The position numbers and the translations under genes were made by a program. The notes below the pieces were generated by a model. It saw only the letters and a program-made list of their open reading frames with translations. It did not search any database and was not told the DNA's origin. Positions 34,801 to 44,800 of a DNA stretch of 64,000 bases are shown here, piece by piece (the stretch's first letter is position 1; every line of letters starts with the position of its first letter). Origin of the DNA: Eublepharis macularius (Eukaryota; Chordata; Lepidosauria; Squamata; Eublepharidae); assembly GCF_028583425.1 (NCBI RefSeq), contig NC_072801.1, forward strand, positions 58,171,766-58,235,765, written 5' to 3'.

Positions 34801-36332
34801 GAATACAGTGTGAAAACAACTTATATGAACAAAAGAAACTGCCTGACAGGCAGGAAACAGGTCTTCCTAACATTTACGGTCAGTGCCACCCCTTAACTAA
34901 AGACAGCAGGGACTGAAGCTGGAACTATCCACAAACAAAGTAAATACACAACCATCAAGCCACAGGACCCCCAAGCACAAGACACCTGTTTTACCTTCAA
35001 TTTCATCAGCTCCCAGTTCCCGTTCCTGCAAAAGAGGTGTAAATATATTCATTGGGATATATGCACCTGGGAGGAAACTTCAGAAGTCCTGGCTGGCTCA
35101 TCCAACCCACAAAACAACACTCTTTCCTCCAGAGTCCTGGTTCCTGTCCCCCTAAACCTTCCCACCGCCTAAACATAACAGCCTTCTCTTCTCTGCGGCC
35201 AATCAATACCATGGCATTGAACCCAGCAATGTCCCAGTTCTGAACTGGTCAATAATAAAGGCACAGAGAAGGACAAACTGACTCGAGCCAAGAGCTGGAA
35301 ATCTGCCCAGATTACGATGGTGTTGGCTGTCAAGACATCATGGTGAGATGGAGGAACCAGAAGGGGAGATGCTATACAATCTAAAAATCCCATGGTGCGA
35401 GCTGGAAGCTGTAGAAATACGGAGAGAAACATCCACGTAGCAAGAGAAGTCTGACATTGAAAATGCCCAGACGATCCTGATATGTTATGTTCTCCATTGA
35501 TTCAGGAGAGGCCCTTCCTCTAAACGTCAAGCAAGGTGGACGACTTCTCAGGGTAAGTCCCTGACTGGCACATCTGAATCTTAAGAACAGAGAGCTGCCT
35601 GCTACCAATTCTTGAAGAGACTGGGATGGACAATGCTTACTGAGGGGAGTGGGGATGAGAAAGAAGATTAGGGGAGCCGACTTAGCCCCAGAGAGCCTCA
35701 ACAGAGTCCACCACCAAAGCTTGACCTTTATCTTCCAGCACTGAGGGCCTACCTACCTGGAGAGAATCTTGGGCGGGGGACAGACAATAGCTTTTCACAC
35801 CTGAAAATGGTTTGGGGGAGGGATTGCTTCTTGCCTCATTGTTGCTTCTGGTCAAACAGGTTTTAGAAACAACACAAACAATAAAAAATAAAAACCCTGT
35901 TTGCCAGAGGCAAAAGTGGGAAGGGTGAGGTATACACAAGCAACAGCTCCCTCTTTTATGTAGGCCATCAGCAGCATGAAGGAAAGGTGGCCTAAAAGAA
36001 CCAAATCTCTAATCCTCTAGAAATTCTCTGAAGAAAACCCTGGAGTTCTAATCCCCGTTGCTGTTCTAACTCCTGGCTATCTTTCAGCCTCTTACACTAT
36101 TGGCTACTAGGACCCAACATTCTCTCCCCAAAGCAGGGGACTCCCGCATCCCACCATGGCCCACTTTTGCCTAATTCCCTTTTGCAGAGAAAATGGAACC
36201 CAAGCCTCCCATACTGATTTGGCTTTCTCAAGCATTTGCTCTGCCCAGAGTACCTCCTGATGGTCATACCCCTTGTTTCTCAGCAATGCCCTTGCGCAGA
36301 AAGATGCAAGCAGGACCCAGCATGTTCTCCAT
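28880..36332 (-). CDS. CABP5: Calcium-binding protein 5
   Basis: Calmodulin-like neuronal Ca2+ sensor of retinal bipolar and other cells that modulates voltage-gated calcium channels. Six minus-strand exons: 36270-36332, 34995-35025, 34132-34275, 33263-33372, 32569-32716, 28880-28905; phases agree and give 173 aa, the human CABP5 length. Begins [19 protein letters not shown], matching the CABP5 N-terminus. EF1 loop is residues 41-52 (Asp at position 12, as in CaBPs); EF2 lacks a usable loop (...[10 protein letters not shown]), as expected; EF3 is 118-129 and EF4 is 155-166, both with canonical ligands. The last exon encodes only FVRMMSR. The chosen ATG has a perfect Kozak context (ACCATGG), but an in-frame ATG at 36398 would add 22 residues. 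The large last intron holds many MITEs and a LINE. Confidence 0.97.
29118..29460. mobile_element. hAT-type MITE (TAGAGATGGG ends)
   Basis: 343-bp element starting TAGAGATGGGCATGAACC and ending GGTTCATGCCCATCTCTA, a near-perfect inverted repeat. Rich in GGTTCGTGAA motifs inside. Flanked by GTTAAAAG (29110-29117) and GTTAGAAG (29461-29468), an 8-bp duplication with one change. Confidence 0.88.
29864..30059 (+). mobile_element. hAT-type MITE (TAGGGTTGCC family)
   Basis: 196-bp copy with a slightly altered left end (TCGTGTTGCC) and an intact right end GGCAACCCTA. Flanks CGTGCAAG and TGTGCAGG match at 6 of 8 positions, consistent with an old 8-bp duplication. Confidence 0.85.
30264..30463. mobile_element. 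Foldback element, AGCCAAGCT family, core type 2
   Basis: 200-bp near-palindrome with the same ends as 27242-27437 but a different core (GGTTGGACACTTGTCAGC and TTTTGATGGGAAA blocks in both arms). Flanks are CTGAG and CTCAG. Closely similar to 34551-34750. Confidence 0.88.
30945..31028 (+). mobile_element. 5' fragment of hAT-type MITE, cut off by a LINE
   Basis: The first 84 bp of a TAGGGTTGCC element, ending exactly where the CR1-like LINE begins. Together with the 9 bases before it, it is a copy of 32194-32286 with only two differences. See findings. Confidence 0.85.
31029..31648 (+). mobile_element. CR1-like LINE, 5'-truncated 3' end
   Basis: Encodes about 135 residues of the ORF2 C-terminus in one open frame (roughly 31030-31439): [19 protein letters not shown], then [31 protein letters not shown] and [20 protein letters not shown]. 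This tail follows the reverse-transcriptase domain in CR1-type elements. A short 3' UTR ends GGCTTTGCTTATGTTCTTAC. The reverse-transcriptase domain itself is absent. The open frame and low divergence suggest a fairly recent insertion. Confidence 0.85.
32203..32419 (+). mobile_element. hAT-type MITE with perfect 8-bp target duplication
   Basis: 217-bp complete copy, TAGGGTTGCC to GGCAACCCTA. CTCTAACC occurs at 32195-32202 and 32420-32427, directly abutting both ends. It lies 149 bp downstream (in transcript sense) of CABP5 exon 5. Confidence 0.93.
33494..33839. mobile_element. Possible MITE with GGCTGGCCC-like ends
   Basis: The left part reads GGCTGGGCCAAGGC then TTTTTTGGCACCCGAGGCAA; the right part reads TGGCACCCTACGCAATTGCC then GGTCAGGCTGGCCCTG. 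The mirrored ends are diverged and the left one may be incomplete. Lies in a CABP5 intron. Confidence 0.5.
34551..34750. mobile_element. Foldback element, AGCCAAGCT family, core type 2
   Basis: 200 bp, near-palindromic, flanked by CTCAG at 34546-34550 and 34751-34755. Core matches the element at 30264-30463, with few differences. Lies in a CABP5 intron 270 bp from exon 3. Confidence 0.9.
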
Positions 36333-36440
36333 GGTGTTCAGCGACGTGTGCCCCGGTCCAGCACCTGCATCACCCAGCACAGTCTGCTTGATGTTCATAT
36401 CCTTTAGCAGCAGAAGAAATGATTCTTGTGACGAGGGTGA

Positions 36441-36465
36441 TTTATAGAGGGGGAAATGGGGATTA
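36441..36465 (-). promoter_or_regulatory. CABP5 core promoter: TATA box and OTX/CRX site
   Basis: On the minus strand a TATAAAT box occupies 36446-36441, about 109 bp before the ATG, and TAATCC (OTX2/CRX core) occupies 36465-36460 just upstream of it. Transcription would start near 36411-36416. CRX and OTX2 drive photoreceptor and bipolar-cell genes, which fits known retinal expression of CABP5. The motifs are seen; their use is inferred. Confidence 0.55.
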
Positions 36466-37610
36466 TCTCTCCCCTTGCTCCTGATCCCCGCACCAGGCCT
36501 TTTTTTTGCTCTCCGAGTCCTGGCTGTGACATCTGCTGAATAAATCCCCCCTCCCCTCTCCAGATTAACAGCTGCTACATGGTAAGGGCTGGCAGCCAAG
36601 ATTCCTGGGTTCTCAGGCTGGGTGGAAACTGGGGGTCTGGAAGGTTAGAAGATTGGAGGGGGTCTAGCATTCAGGGTTCTTCTGTTACACATTTTGGGTT
36701 CTTCTGGTGCACATTTAGGAAGGTGAACAATGATTACAGGATAGGAAGGAAGAAATGACTGTCATGGATGGGTTCTGGGACACCTACAGGCAGAGGACAG
36801 ATTTCAGCATAATTACAGTACAGGTGGATTGGGGGGGGGATGCTATTTTCTTTGCACAGAACCAGGTTACCTCAGGTGAGGAAGCAGGAAATTGGGGTGG
36901 CTCTGGGGGACACTTGCTATTCCTTTCTCCCTCCTCTGGTATCCTGTCTCCCTGATTCTTCCCGGTACAGAGATGAGGAAAGCTTCTCTTGTTAAGTATT
37001 TATTTGCCATTAGGTTCATAAAGGCACAGGAACTCTGCCAGAAACAAAACGTTGGCAATGTCATGGAGGGAGAGAGTAAAGTCCCTCTGCAGAAGACTGG
37101 AGGACAATAGGGAGGGTGGTGCTGTGGATGCAGAGGAAAACCTTGCGTGCATCTTCTGCGGGAAAAATAACAACATTTTTGTGCATGCGTCCTCGGGCTT
37201 ATTTACTGCTGCAAGTTGAAGTAACTAAACAGCTCAACATGTGTTACCCTAAAATAGATATTCTAATCTGGTACAGAGTCTTGATCTCAGACCTCCCAGA
37301 CAACAGAAGAATCCCTACAAATCTGTTCCCCCACTCCCCGCCCCCCCACCGCCAAAGTTCTTATTGTCATTTACTGATTTAAGGCTGCATATAACAGTAA
37401 TGTGGACAACACCCTGTTATGACCAGCAGGCCAGCAGCAACATGGCATTGCCAATAGGGACTTCTTTAGGTTAGGGAATACCCTCAAGTGTGCACAAAAA
37501 AAAAATCCCTTCAAAAATGTCCCGGCCTGGAGCTGGCAACCCTATATCCTTTTAGTGAACATGGGCACCACATCTCCTTCCTCTTTTGCACCCATGCGGA
37601 GATGAGCAAC

Positions 37611-37821
37611 TAGGGTTGCCAACTCCAGGCTGGGAAATTCCTGGAGATTTGAGAGTGGAGCCTGGGTACAGTGGGCTTTGGGGAGGGGAGGGACCTCAGT
37701 GGGGTATAATACGATTGAGTCCAACCTCAAAAGCAGCCATTTTCTCCAGGGGAACTGATCTGTCATCTGGAGATGTTGTAATTCTGAGAGATCTCCAGGC
37801 GCCACCTGGAGTCTGGCAACC
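37611..37821 (+). mobile_element. hAT-type MITE with perfect 8-bp target duplication
   Basis: Starts TAGGGTTGCC; the right end is clipped to GGCAACC. TGAGCAAC occurs at 37603-37610 and 37822-37829. A third clear 8-bp duplication for this family. Confidence 0.92.
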
Positions 37822-38295
37822 TGAGCAACAGCATGGTGACACAAGGTCACTCCAGCAGCGGAGGTGATTCTTCTGAAACTCTAACCTTTGGCTAGTTCCT
37901 CACTACACTACACCTCCTTGTGTCTCCTGTTGCTGACTCTCTGCTGTCGTTCCTGATTATGGTGTTAACTTGGGGAAGGTCATCATTCTATGTCCTTTTT
38001 TCCTGTCCCCTTCCCCCTCTATAATTACATAACTTCAGCACTTAGGGCCAGGGTTGGTGATAATAATAGCACTGGGTTGGAGGTGAAATCCCTCTTCCTG
38101 TGTTGTACTGCTCAGGTTGAGAGTTGCCCCCTCCCAAAGATTCCCTTGTAGAGAAGGAGGTTGATCCTTAATTCCTTGCTCTCAATCAAAGCTTGAAGGG
38201 CAATGATGGAAGCAGTGGAAACCACAGTGCCAAATTTTGGCCTAGCAGAATATGGCAGGGAGCGACAGGAGGACACTGGATCTAGGAGTCCCAGA

Positions 38296-38395
38296 ATTTG
38301 AGTCCACTGGCACCACAGAGACCAACTAGATTTTCAGGATATAAGCTTGTGAGAGTCAGAGCTCTCTTCTTTAGACGCCCTTCCTCAGACACCTG
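38296..38395 (+). mobile_element. Single arm of a foldback element
   Basis: GAGTCCACTGGCACCACAG, GACCAACTAGATTTTCAGG, ATAAGCTTGTGAGAGTC and CTCTCTTCTTTAGACGC follow the same order of blocks as one arm of 15110-15211, but are diverged and without the matching second arm. A related subfamily reduced to half. Confidence 0.65.
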
Positions 38396-38526
38396 GATTC
38401 CCATATTCCCTCTGGATTTTCTAGCTGCTCTGGTGTGTCCTTAATATAGCATTGGGTTCAGATGCTGGCTGAGACTGCAGGATCCAGCTCTCCTGACATC
38501 TTGGGAACCTTTGGCCTCGCTTCGTA

Positions 38527-38540
38527 GATACCATGGTAAC
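38527..38540 (+). promoter_or_regulatory. RFX X-box palindrome upstream of the WD40 gene
   Basis: GATACCATGGTAAC matches the palindromic X-box GTTACCATGGTAAC at 13 of 14 positions. A reversed CCAAT box (ATTGG) with GTTGCTAGG follows at about 38566-38577. X-boxes bind RFX factors, which drive ciliary genes. A strong donor-like CAG/GTGAGT lies right after it at 38541, so this may also be the edge of a 5' non-coding exon. Confidence 0.5.
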
Positions 38541-38891
38541 CAGGTGAGTTCTTCCATCTTCCCATTGGTTGCTAGGAGCTGGTGTAGAACCAGAGAGAGA
38601 GAGCGCGCAGGAAAGAGAGAGAGAGGCTGGTGCAGGGATGAAGGGCGATGGGGTTTAGGGAAGCTGGGGAAGTGGGACATGGGGACAGTAGGGCAGGAGA
38701 TAATTTGTGTCGCTGGAGGGTTGCTGATGGGAATTAATGATCTGCATAGGGGGAGAGGGCATTGGGAGGTAGGGGAACAGTTAAGCGCAATAAGCCAAAG
38801 AGCAGGAAAAGGGTCAAGAAGGTGGGAGTGTTAAAGAATCTTTTGACTCATCTTTTGCCTCCTTAAAGGCCCACCCCCCCGCCCCCAGGTC

Positions 38892-41800
38892 ATGCAGTCC
38901 TCCTCACGCCGGGGCCGCCCTTCCACGGCAGGGCCGAGTGGTGCTGGTCAAGATACCGTTTCGAGCAGCGCTTCCATCTCTGGTGACCTTCGGCTGCTTC
39001 ACACAATGTAGGTAACAAAGGCACGGGGGCAAAGGATATGATATACCCCTCCCCCATTCCCAACAGTCCACTGAGGCCACGTCCATGTTTTGTTCTACAG
39101 AGACTGTGGAGATCAGTTGCTTTGTTGCCAGTTCAATAATGATGGGACGAGGGTTGCTGCAGGCTTGCGCGCTGGTACTATTAAGGTCAGTGTGGTGGGC
39201 AGTGTGCCCACCCTTCCCCACAAAATGCACAATTCCAGGGGCTTTGTAATCCACACGAGGCCTTTTTCATCATACCACAATCCACGTACCATCCTGCAAA
39301 ATCTCTGCGCCCTGATAGACCAAACCGCAGTTCTTATGTATGAATGTTTGTTTAGGCTTTTAGCCAAACCAGTTTCCTTCTCAGCCTCACCTCCTTTGCA
39401 GGCCACTATGCTTTCCTCCTTTGGTACCATCAGCAAGGGAGAGCACCCACAAGATGGCACCAGGAATACACATTGGAACATTAACTTCTCATGGCATCTT
39501 TTGTTGAGGCACAAGCACTTGGAGTGGAAAATACATGTTGCAAAGTACCCCGGGATATTCAAGTGCAGGATTTTATGTTTGGTCCTCAATTCAAGTGCAG
39601 GCTCTCTCTTGGCACACCTGCATGCCACTTTCACTGGAGCTCCTTTTGTGCGATTACATTTGCAAGTGAGCTGGGAGAGCAGTGTGTCAATTCAGCTCTG
39701 TTTTCACAAAGAGAACTCTTGGAGAGCAAGCAGAGAACAAGCATGATAGGCTCCTCCTGACTTGCCAATTTGCGTTTCTTTAAGGTGTGAGACAGTGTCA
39801 AGATCTGAATGGATGTGGGAGGTGGGGGGAACTGGGAATTTGGCAGGTATAAACAGAGAATTTCTTTATCAAAGATTAACTACAGGGGTGGCAAAGAAAG
39901 GCATAGCCAGAGCCATTTCTTTAAAGAAATGTAATGCTACAGTTTGCATCAGTTTCAAAACACATTTGCTGATTCCGCACTCGTTGGATAATGCACTTCC
40001 AATCCTCTTTAGAGACCATTTGGAACTGAATTTTTCATGTGTGAAACAAAAAATCCACTTCTAAACGATTGCTAAAGTGCATTATCCAACGTGTGCGGAA
40101 TTGCCCACTGTTATCAGAAAGGGAAAATGGAAAACACTAGTGCCTCACAATAAATTTAAAAAGAATAGCAAGGGAGCCTTGCTATTATGGTGTGATATTG
40201 AACACATGAATGTACTCATGTGGAGCAAATTGAAGTGTGACTGTGTGAGTGCATGGGAAGCTGGAGAGGGACATGTGAAATGAGGTTCACTTGAGCATCC
40301 CTAGGTACTTCGTAACGTGTATTTCCACTCTCATTCATTCATTCATTCATTTATTCATTCATTTGCATCAATGTCCTGCTTTTCTCCCACCATGCAGTTC
40401 AGTGTAAGGTGCCTGGAGGTCTCTCTCCAGAACTAGATCTGCTTTTTTTCATCAAGGTGGCAAAGTGTCTTCCAACCCTGCCAAAGGCGTAGAGATTTTT
40501 GGCAACTGGAGAGCTCCAGTTTGAGTTTTAAAGTGTTTTCCGTGGGATTTTCCTCTGTGGCCGTTCATTGATACTACCTGTATATGTGCTGTGGTGTTAC
40601 AGTTCACACGATTGATTCTTGGGGGTTGCCCAGCCTTCTGAATTCCTGACAATGCTTCTCTTCTTTGCTCAAGGTTTATTCTGTCAGCGATGGGTCCCTG
40701 ATTCATGTTCTCACTGATCACGATATTACCACTGCAGGGTTGCCTGTCACCTCCATGCGCTTTATGCCCCGTGGCCCGGCCCACAATGGAGATGTGCTGC
40801 TTTCCACCTGTGAGTGATGATTTCCCCTATGTTGACCTTGACATTTGCCCTTTCCCTCCTGAGAACCTGACAAGTTGGTCTGCCCTTTTTTCCTCTCTCT
40901 TTTGTGTCCCTTGATGAGCTCTCACTTATTTTTTGTTATTTCTTTTATTCTGAATTGAAGTTGAAACAACATTTGGCCACATTTTTAAAAAACTATTTCT
41001 GGCATTTTTTAATCCTGTGTTATCCCTTTTCTCTTTACTCTGTAGTCTGAACCTGGGAACAGTGCATGTCTGTCCAAATATACTTTTAAAACTGAATTTG
41101 GGAAGATACATTTTAAAAACTCAAATGTTAAGTCTTCTTGCTGGGGGTATAAAGCAGTAATACCAGAATATACATCTCTGGGCACAAAAGAAATGGCATA
41201 AAATGTGGTAATTGATACAGAGAATCTGTTTTCATTTAAAACCGAATGCATTTTAAGCTGACCCTTATGTGAGCGAAGATATGAAAGTTTAAGCCAGTAC
41301 ACAGTGAAATTTCAGAAGCCAGAGATGTAACTGAGTAAGATGTTACACTGGTGGTCAATGTAGATAATCTATTCAAGTTTCCTTGCTCAGGGGTTTTTGT
41401 GCAGAATTTTAATTTATGTATGTGACTGTACAATCCTTATGGTTGAATCCATCAGTGTGCATCCATGAATGGAGCGATTTCCACCTGTGGAGCACAACTT
41501 CTTCACCACCACCCCACTGCAGTCTGCAACTTCAAATGTTCCCTCCCCATAAATTGTTCTGGATGCAGTAATGTAAGGAGGGGCATTTTGGGCTGCAGCA
41601 GCAGAGGAAAGCAAAAAAGCCACAACACAGATGTGGAAATCGTTCCATCCATGGCAAAACTTCAGCTGAAACATTAAACATTATGGCCACATCTAATATT
41701 TTCCACTTTCAGGAACATCTGGAATTGTCAATGTTCTGGGGATGGGAGGGAATGCAAACAGAATTTGAATTTTTGCAATTAAATTCAAGTTAAGAAAAAT

Positions 41801-44800
41801 GTGCTTTGTTAAGAATCCCCTCTGCCTCTTGCCCTTCAAATTTGTTTTAGAGCCACACTGGACAGTGTAGTAAGTACTGACTCCTCTCCCACTCACAGAT
41901 TCTGGTGGGTTGGTAAAGTTGTGGCACGTGCCTTCCCACACCTGCGTGCGCACTATGAAGGAGAACCGCCAGACGATGATTGCCTGCTTCAACCCCTCTG
42001 GGTCCAAGTTCATCACAGGTGGAGCTGGACCTGGGATTTACATATACGATGCTCAGACGTGGGATAATTTGGGAATTTTTCAATCAAGGTAAGCTGGGGC
42101 TCCTAGGCAATGGGCCAGAGCACATTGTGCGCTGAATTTAGAAACGGGTGCATCATTGCTTCCTTGTCTACTACCAGTGGATACAGGAGTGGTTTTAGTC
42201 ATTCTGGGGCTTTGGGCAAAACTCTAGGATGGGGCTCCAGAATCATAGGGCTCTCACTGCCTCCTGCCCCACCAGGTCCAATCAAGGGACAGCAAGTGGC
42301 TGCCTGAACCCCAGACTGGGCGGGCACAAGTGGCTGTTGCTGCGAGTGGGCAGCCAAGTCCTGGACAGGGTGGGTGTGAGGGGCCTGCTCCCCCCTTCAG
42401 TTGGGAAATGTACAGTCAGGGCCACCCACAGCATTTGGCCCAGGGCAGCTGCCCTATTGCCTATCAGCTAAGGTCACTCCTAAGCAGGTGATGACATTTC
42501 TGTTTTGTCTGGCATTCTCTCACTGCTGTCCTGGATCTTCTTTCCCATTCATGTGTCTATATGTTTTGTTTTAAATGTCTCTCACACAACAGACAGATTT
42601 TTAAATTTAAAATTTTAATTTTAACATTTTTAATGTTATTGTTGTTTGCCACCTTGGGACCCTAAGTTGGGTGAAGCAGCTTGAAAGTGTTTTAAAAGGA
42701 ATAAATGAAATAACGACTGGCTGTTGGTTTTCTAAGCTGCAACACCCTTCTTCCTCCAGTGATAACCCAAATGCGGTGGATGGGCACTGGTCCCGGGTTT
42801 ACGCCCTGACCTTCTTCCCAGAAAATGATGAGCGTTTTGTCTCTGGAGGATGGGACAACACAGTACAGGTGATGCGGGTAGCATCTGTGACATGGAAAGT
42901 TGGGGCTAAGATTGAAGGATTTGGTAGTGGGGTGCAAAATTGGCCTATGCTGTTATATGGGACACAATGGGAATTTGCAGAAGGGGGGGGACTAGAAAAG
43001 CCCCCCCCACACACCGCCACACACTGTTGCCATTGTCAGAGCAGAAAAACATGTTAGTCCTGTGATAATTTAAATGACTTTATTACTGTTATGGACTGCA
43101 GCTAATGGGAGACCAGCAGAGGAGATAGGGGCTTTTGAACCCCTTCTCCTACTATGTAATTTCCCCCTGAAAACCACCACCACCTCTGGAAATTACAGCC
43201 CCTGCAATTGCAGGCTGTAAAAAGAGGGGGAAAACATTAAAATGGTTGCAGAAGCATACATTATGTGTACTTCGGCCCTGAGTTTATACAGGGCACCCAG
43301 CAATGCATGAGAGAATTCTCCATCTGCAGATCTCACTTCTTCCAATTATTTACTTATTAACTCAATTTATAGTCTGCCTTTCTCACTGAGACTCAAGGCA
43401 GATAAGGGATCCCATTGCCGTTGCCTAGTCTAAGACCACTCAAAACTCTGAAAACTTGTTTGCCAATTATAGACACACTTATGGAGCTGCTTTATACAAT
43501 CACTGTTCAATCAGTTCTGGCTAGCAGTAATTTTTCAGGTCCCAGGCAGAGAACACTCTTTCCCAACCCTTGGAAACTTGAGATTCTTTATCTAGAGATG
43601 CCAGAAGGGTTGCCATCTCTGAATTTGGAAATTCCTGAGATTTGGGGGTGGATCTGGGAGGACAGGGTTTAGGGAGGGGGGGGGTACCTCAGAGGGGTAT
43701 AATGCCATACAGCCTACCTTCCAAAGCAGCTATTTTCTTGGAAGGAACTGATATCTGTTGTCTGGAGATCAGTTGTAATTCTGGGAGATCTCCAGGCTCC
43801 ACCTGAAGTTTGGCAACCCTAGATACCAGAGATTGGGCAGAGACCTTCTACATCAGTGACAGGCAACACTTAGCATGTGTGCCAAAGAGCAGCATGCCAG
43901 ACCATTTTGATCAGTATGTAAGAGTGGTTCTCCAACCAAGCCAAATAAAGCACCAGTAGTGCTACAAGGGCCAATGTGTGGGAGAAGATGATAGGCACAA
44001 CTTATGCCCATTGATTCCTAAACCCACACAACCAGCCAAGTCAAAACAAGCCCGAGGCTCTGCTGCATCCCTGGAGCTCAGCTCGCTCTGCCTAAAACCC
44101 TAATGTCTCCCCCACCCTTTTGGCCCAACAAACCAAGATCTACACAGGTAGAAGCTGCCTCCCCACTCTCCGATCTTCTAAAGAACTTTGCTCACCTCTG
44201 GCTCTACATGCAGACCATATGAAAACTAGGCAAGGGAGCTTTATCAGGGGAGAGCTGAAGGCTTTGAGCTACATCTAATCTCACTTCTCTGGCTTCTGTC
44301 CCCCCAGTTCTGGAACACACAGCTACCACATTCCCAACGGTATGCCTGCAGCTCCTCCCTCCCTACATTCCCCTTTTGCTTTGCCTCCCCCCACACCATT
44401 CTGTCTTCCTTTCTACTCTTTTTTATTGTCATCTGCCCCTCATAATCCTCCCCCCCCACCTACCTGCTTCCTCTCACCTCCTCCCTACACTTGCCTCGCA
44501 GGCGTCTCTCGGGGCCCCACATCTGTGGTGATGCGGTGTCTATTGACAAAACTGGAACCCAGATCCTGACAGGTTCGTGGAGGAGGAACAACACTTTACA
44601 GGTGAGAGCAGGGAGGGGGAGATGCCTCCAGCATGCCAAGCTGGGGGGGGGGACTTTAAGGATGTTTTGGAAAAGGAAGGAAAAAGGGGCAGAGAGCCAG
44701 GTCTCTAAGAGGCAGGGCTTTTTTTTCAGCAGGAACGCGGTGGAATGGAGTTCTGGAACCTCTTGAAAATGGTCACATGGCTGGTGCCCCCACCCCCTGA

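Larger units (their letters stand above)
36470..38526. other. Intergenic region between divergent CABP5 and WD40 genes
   Basis: No exon or RNA gene recognised. It holds a MITE end fragment near 37518-37546, a complete hAT-type MITE (37611-37821) and half of a foldback element (38296-38395). The rest is unique sequence with a long GA-rich patch just past its right edge (38590-38630). Confidence 0.6.
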
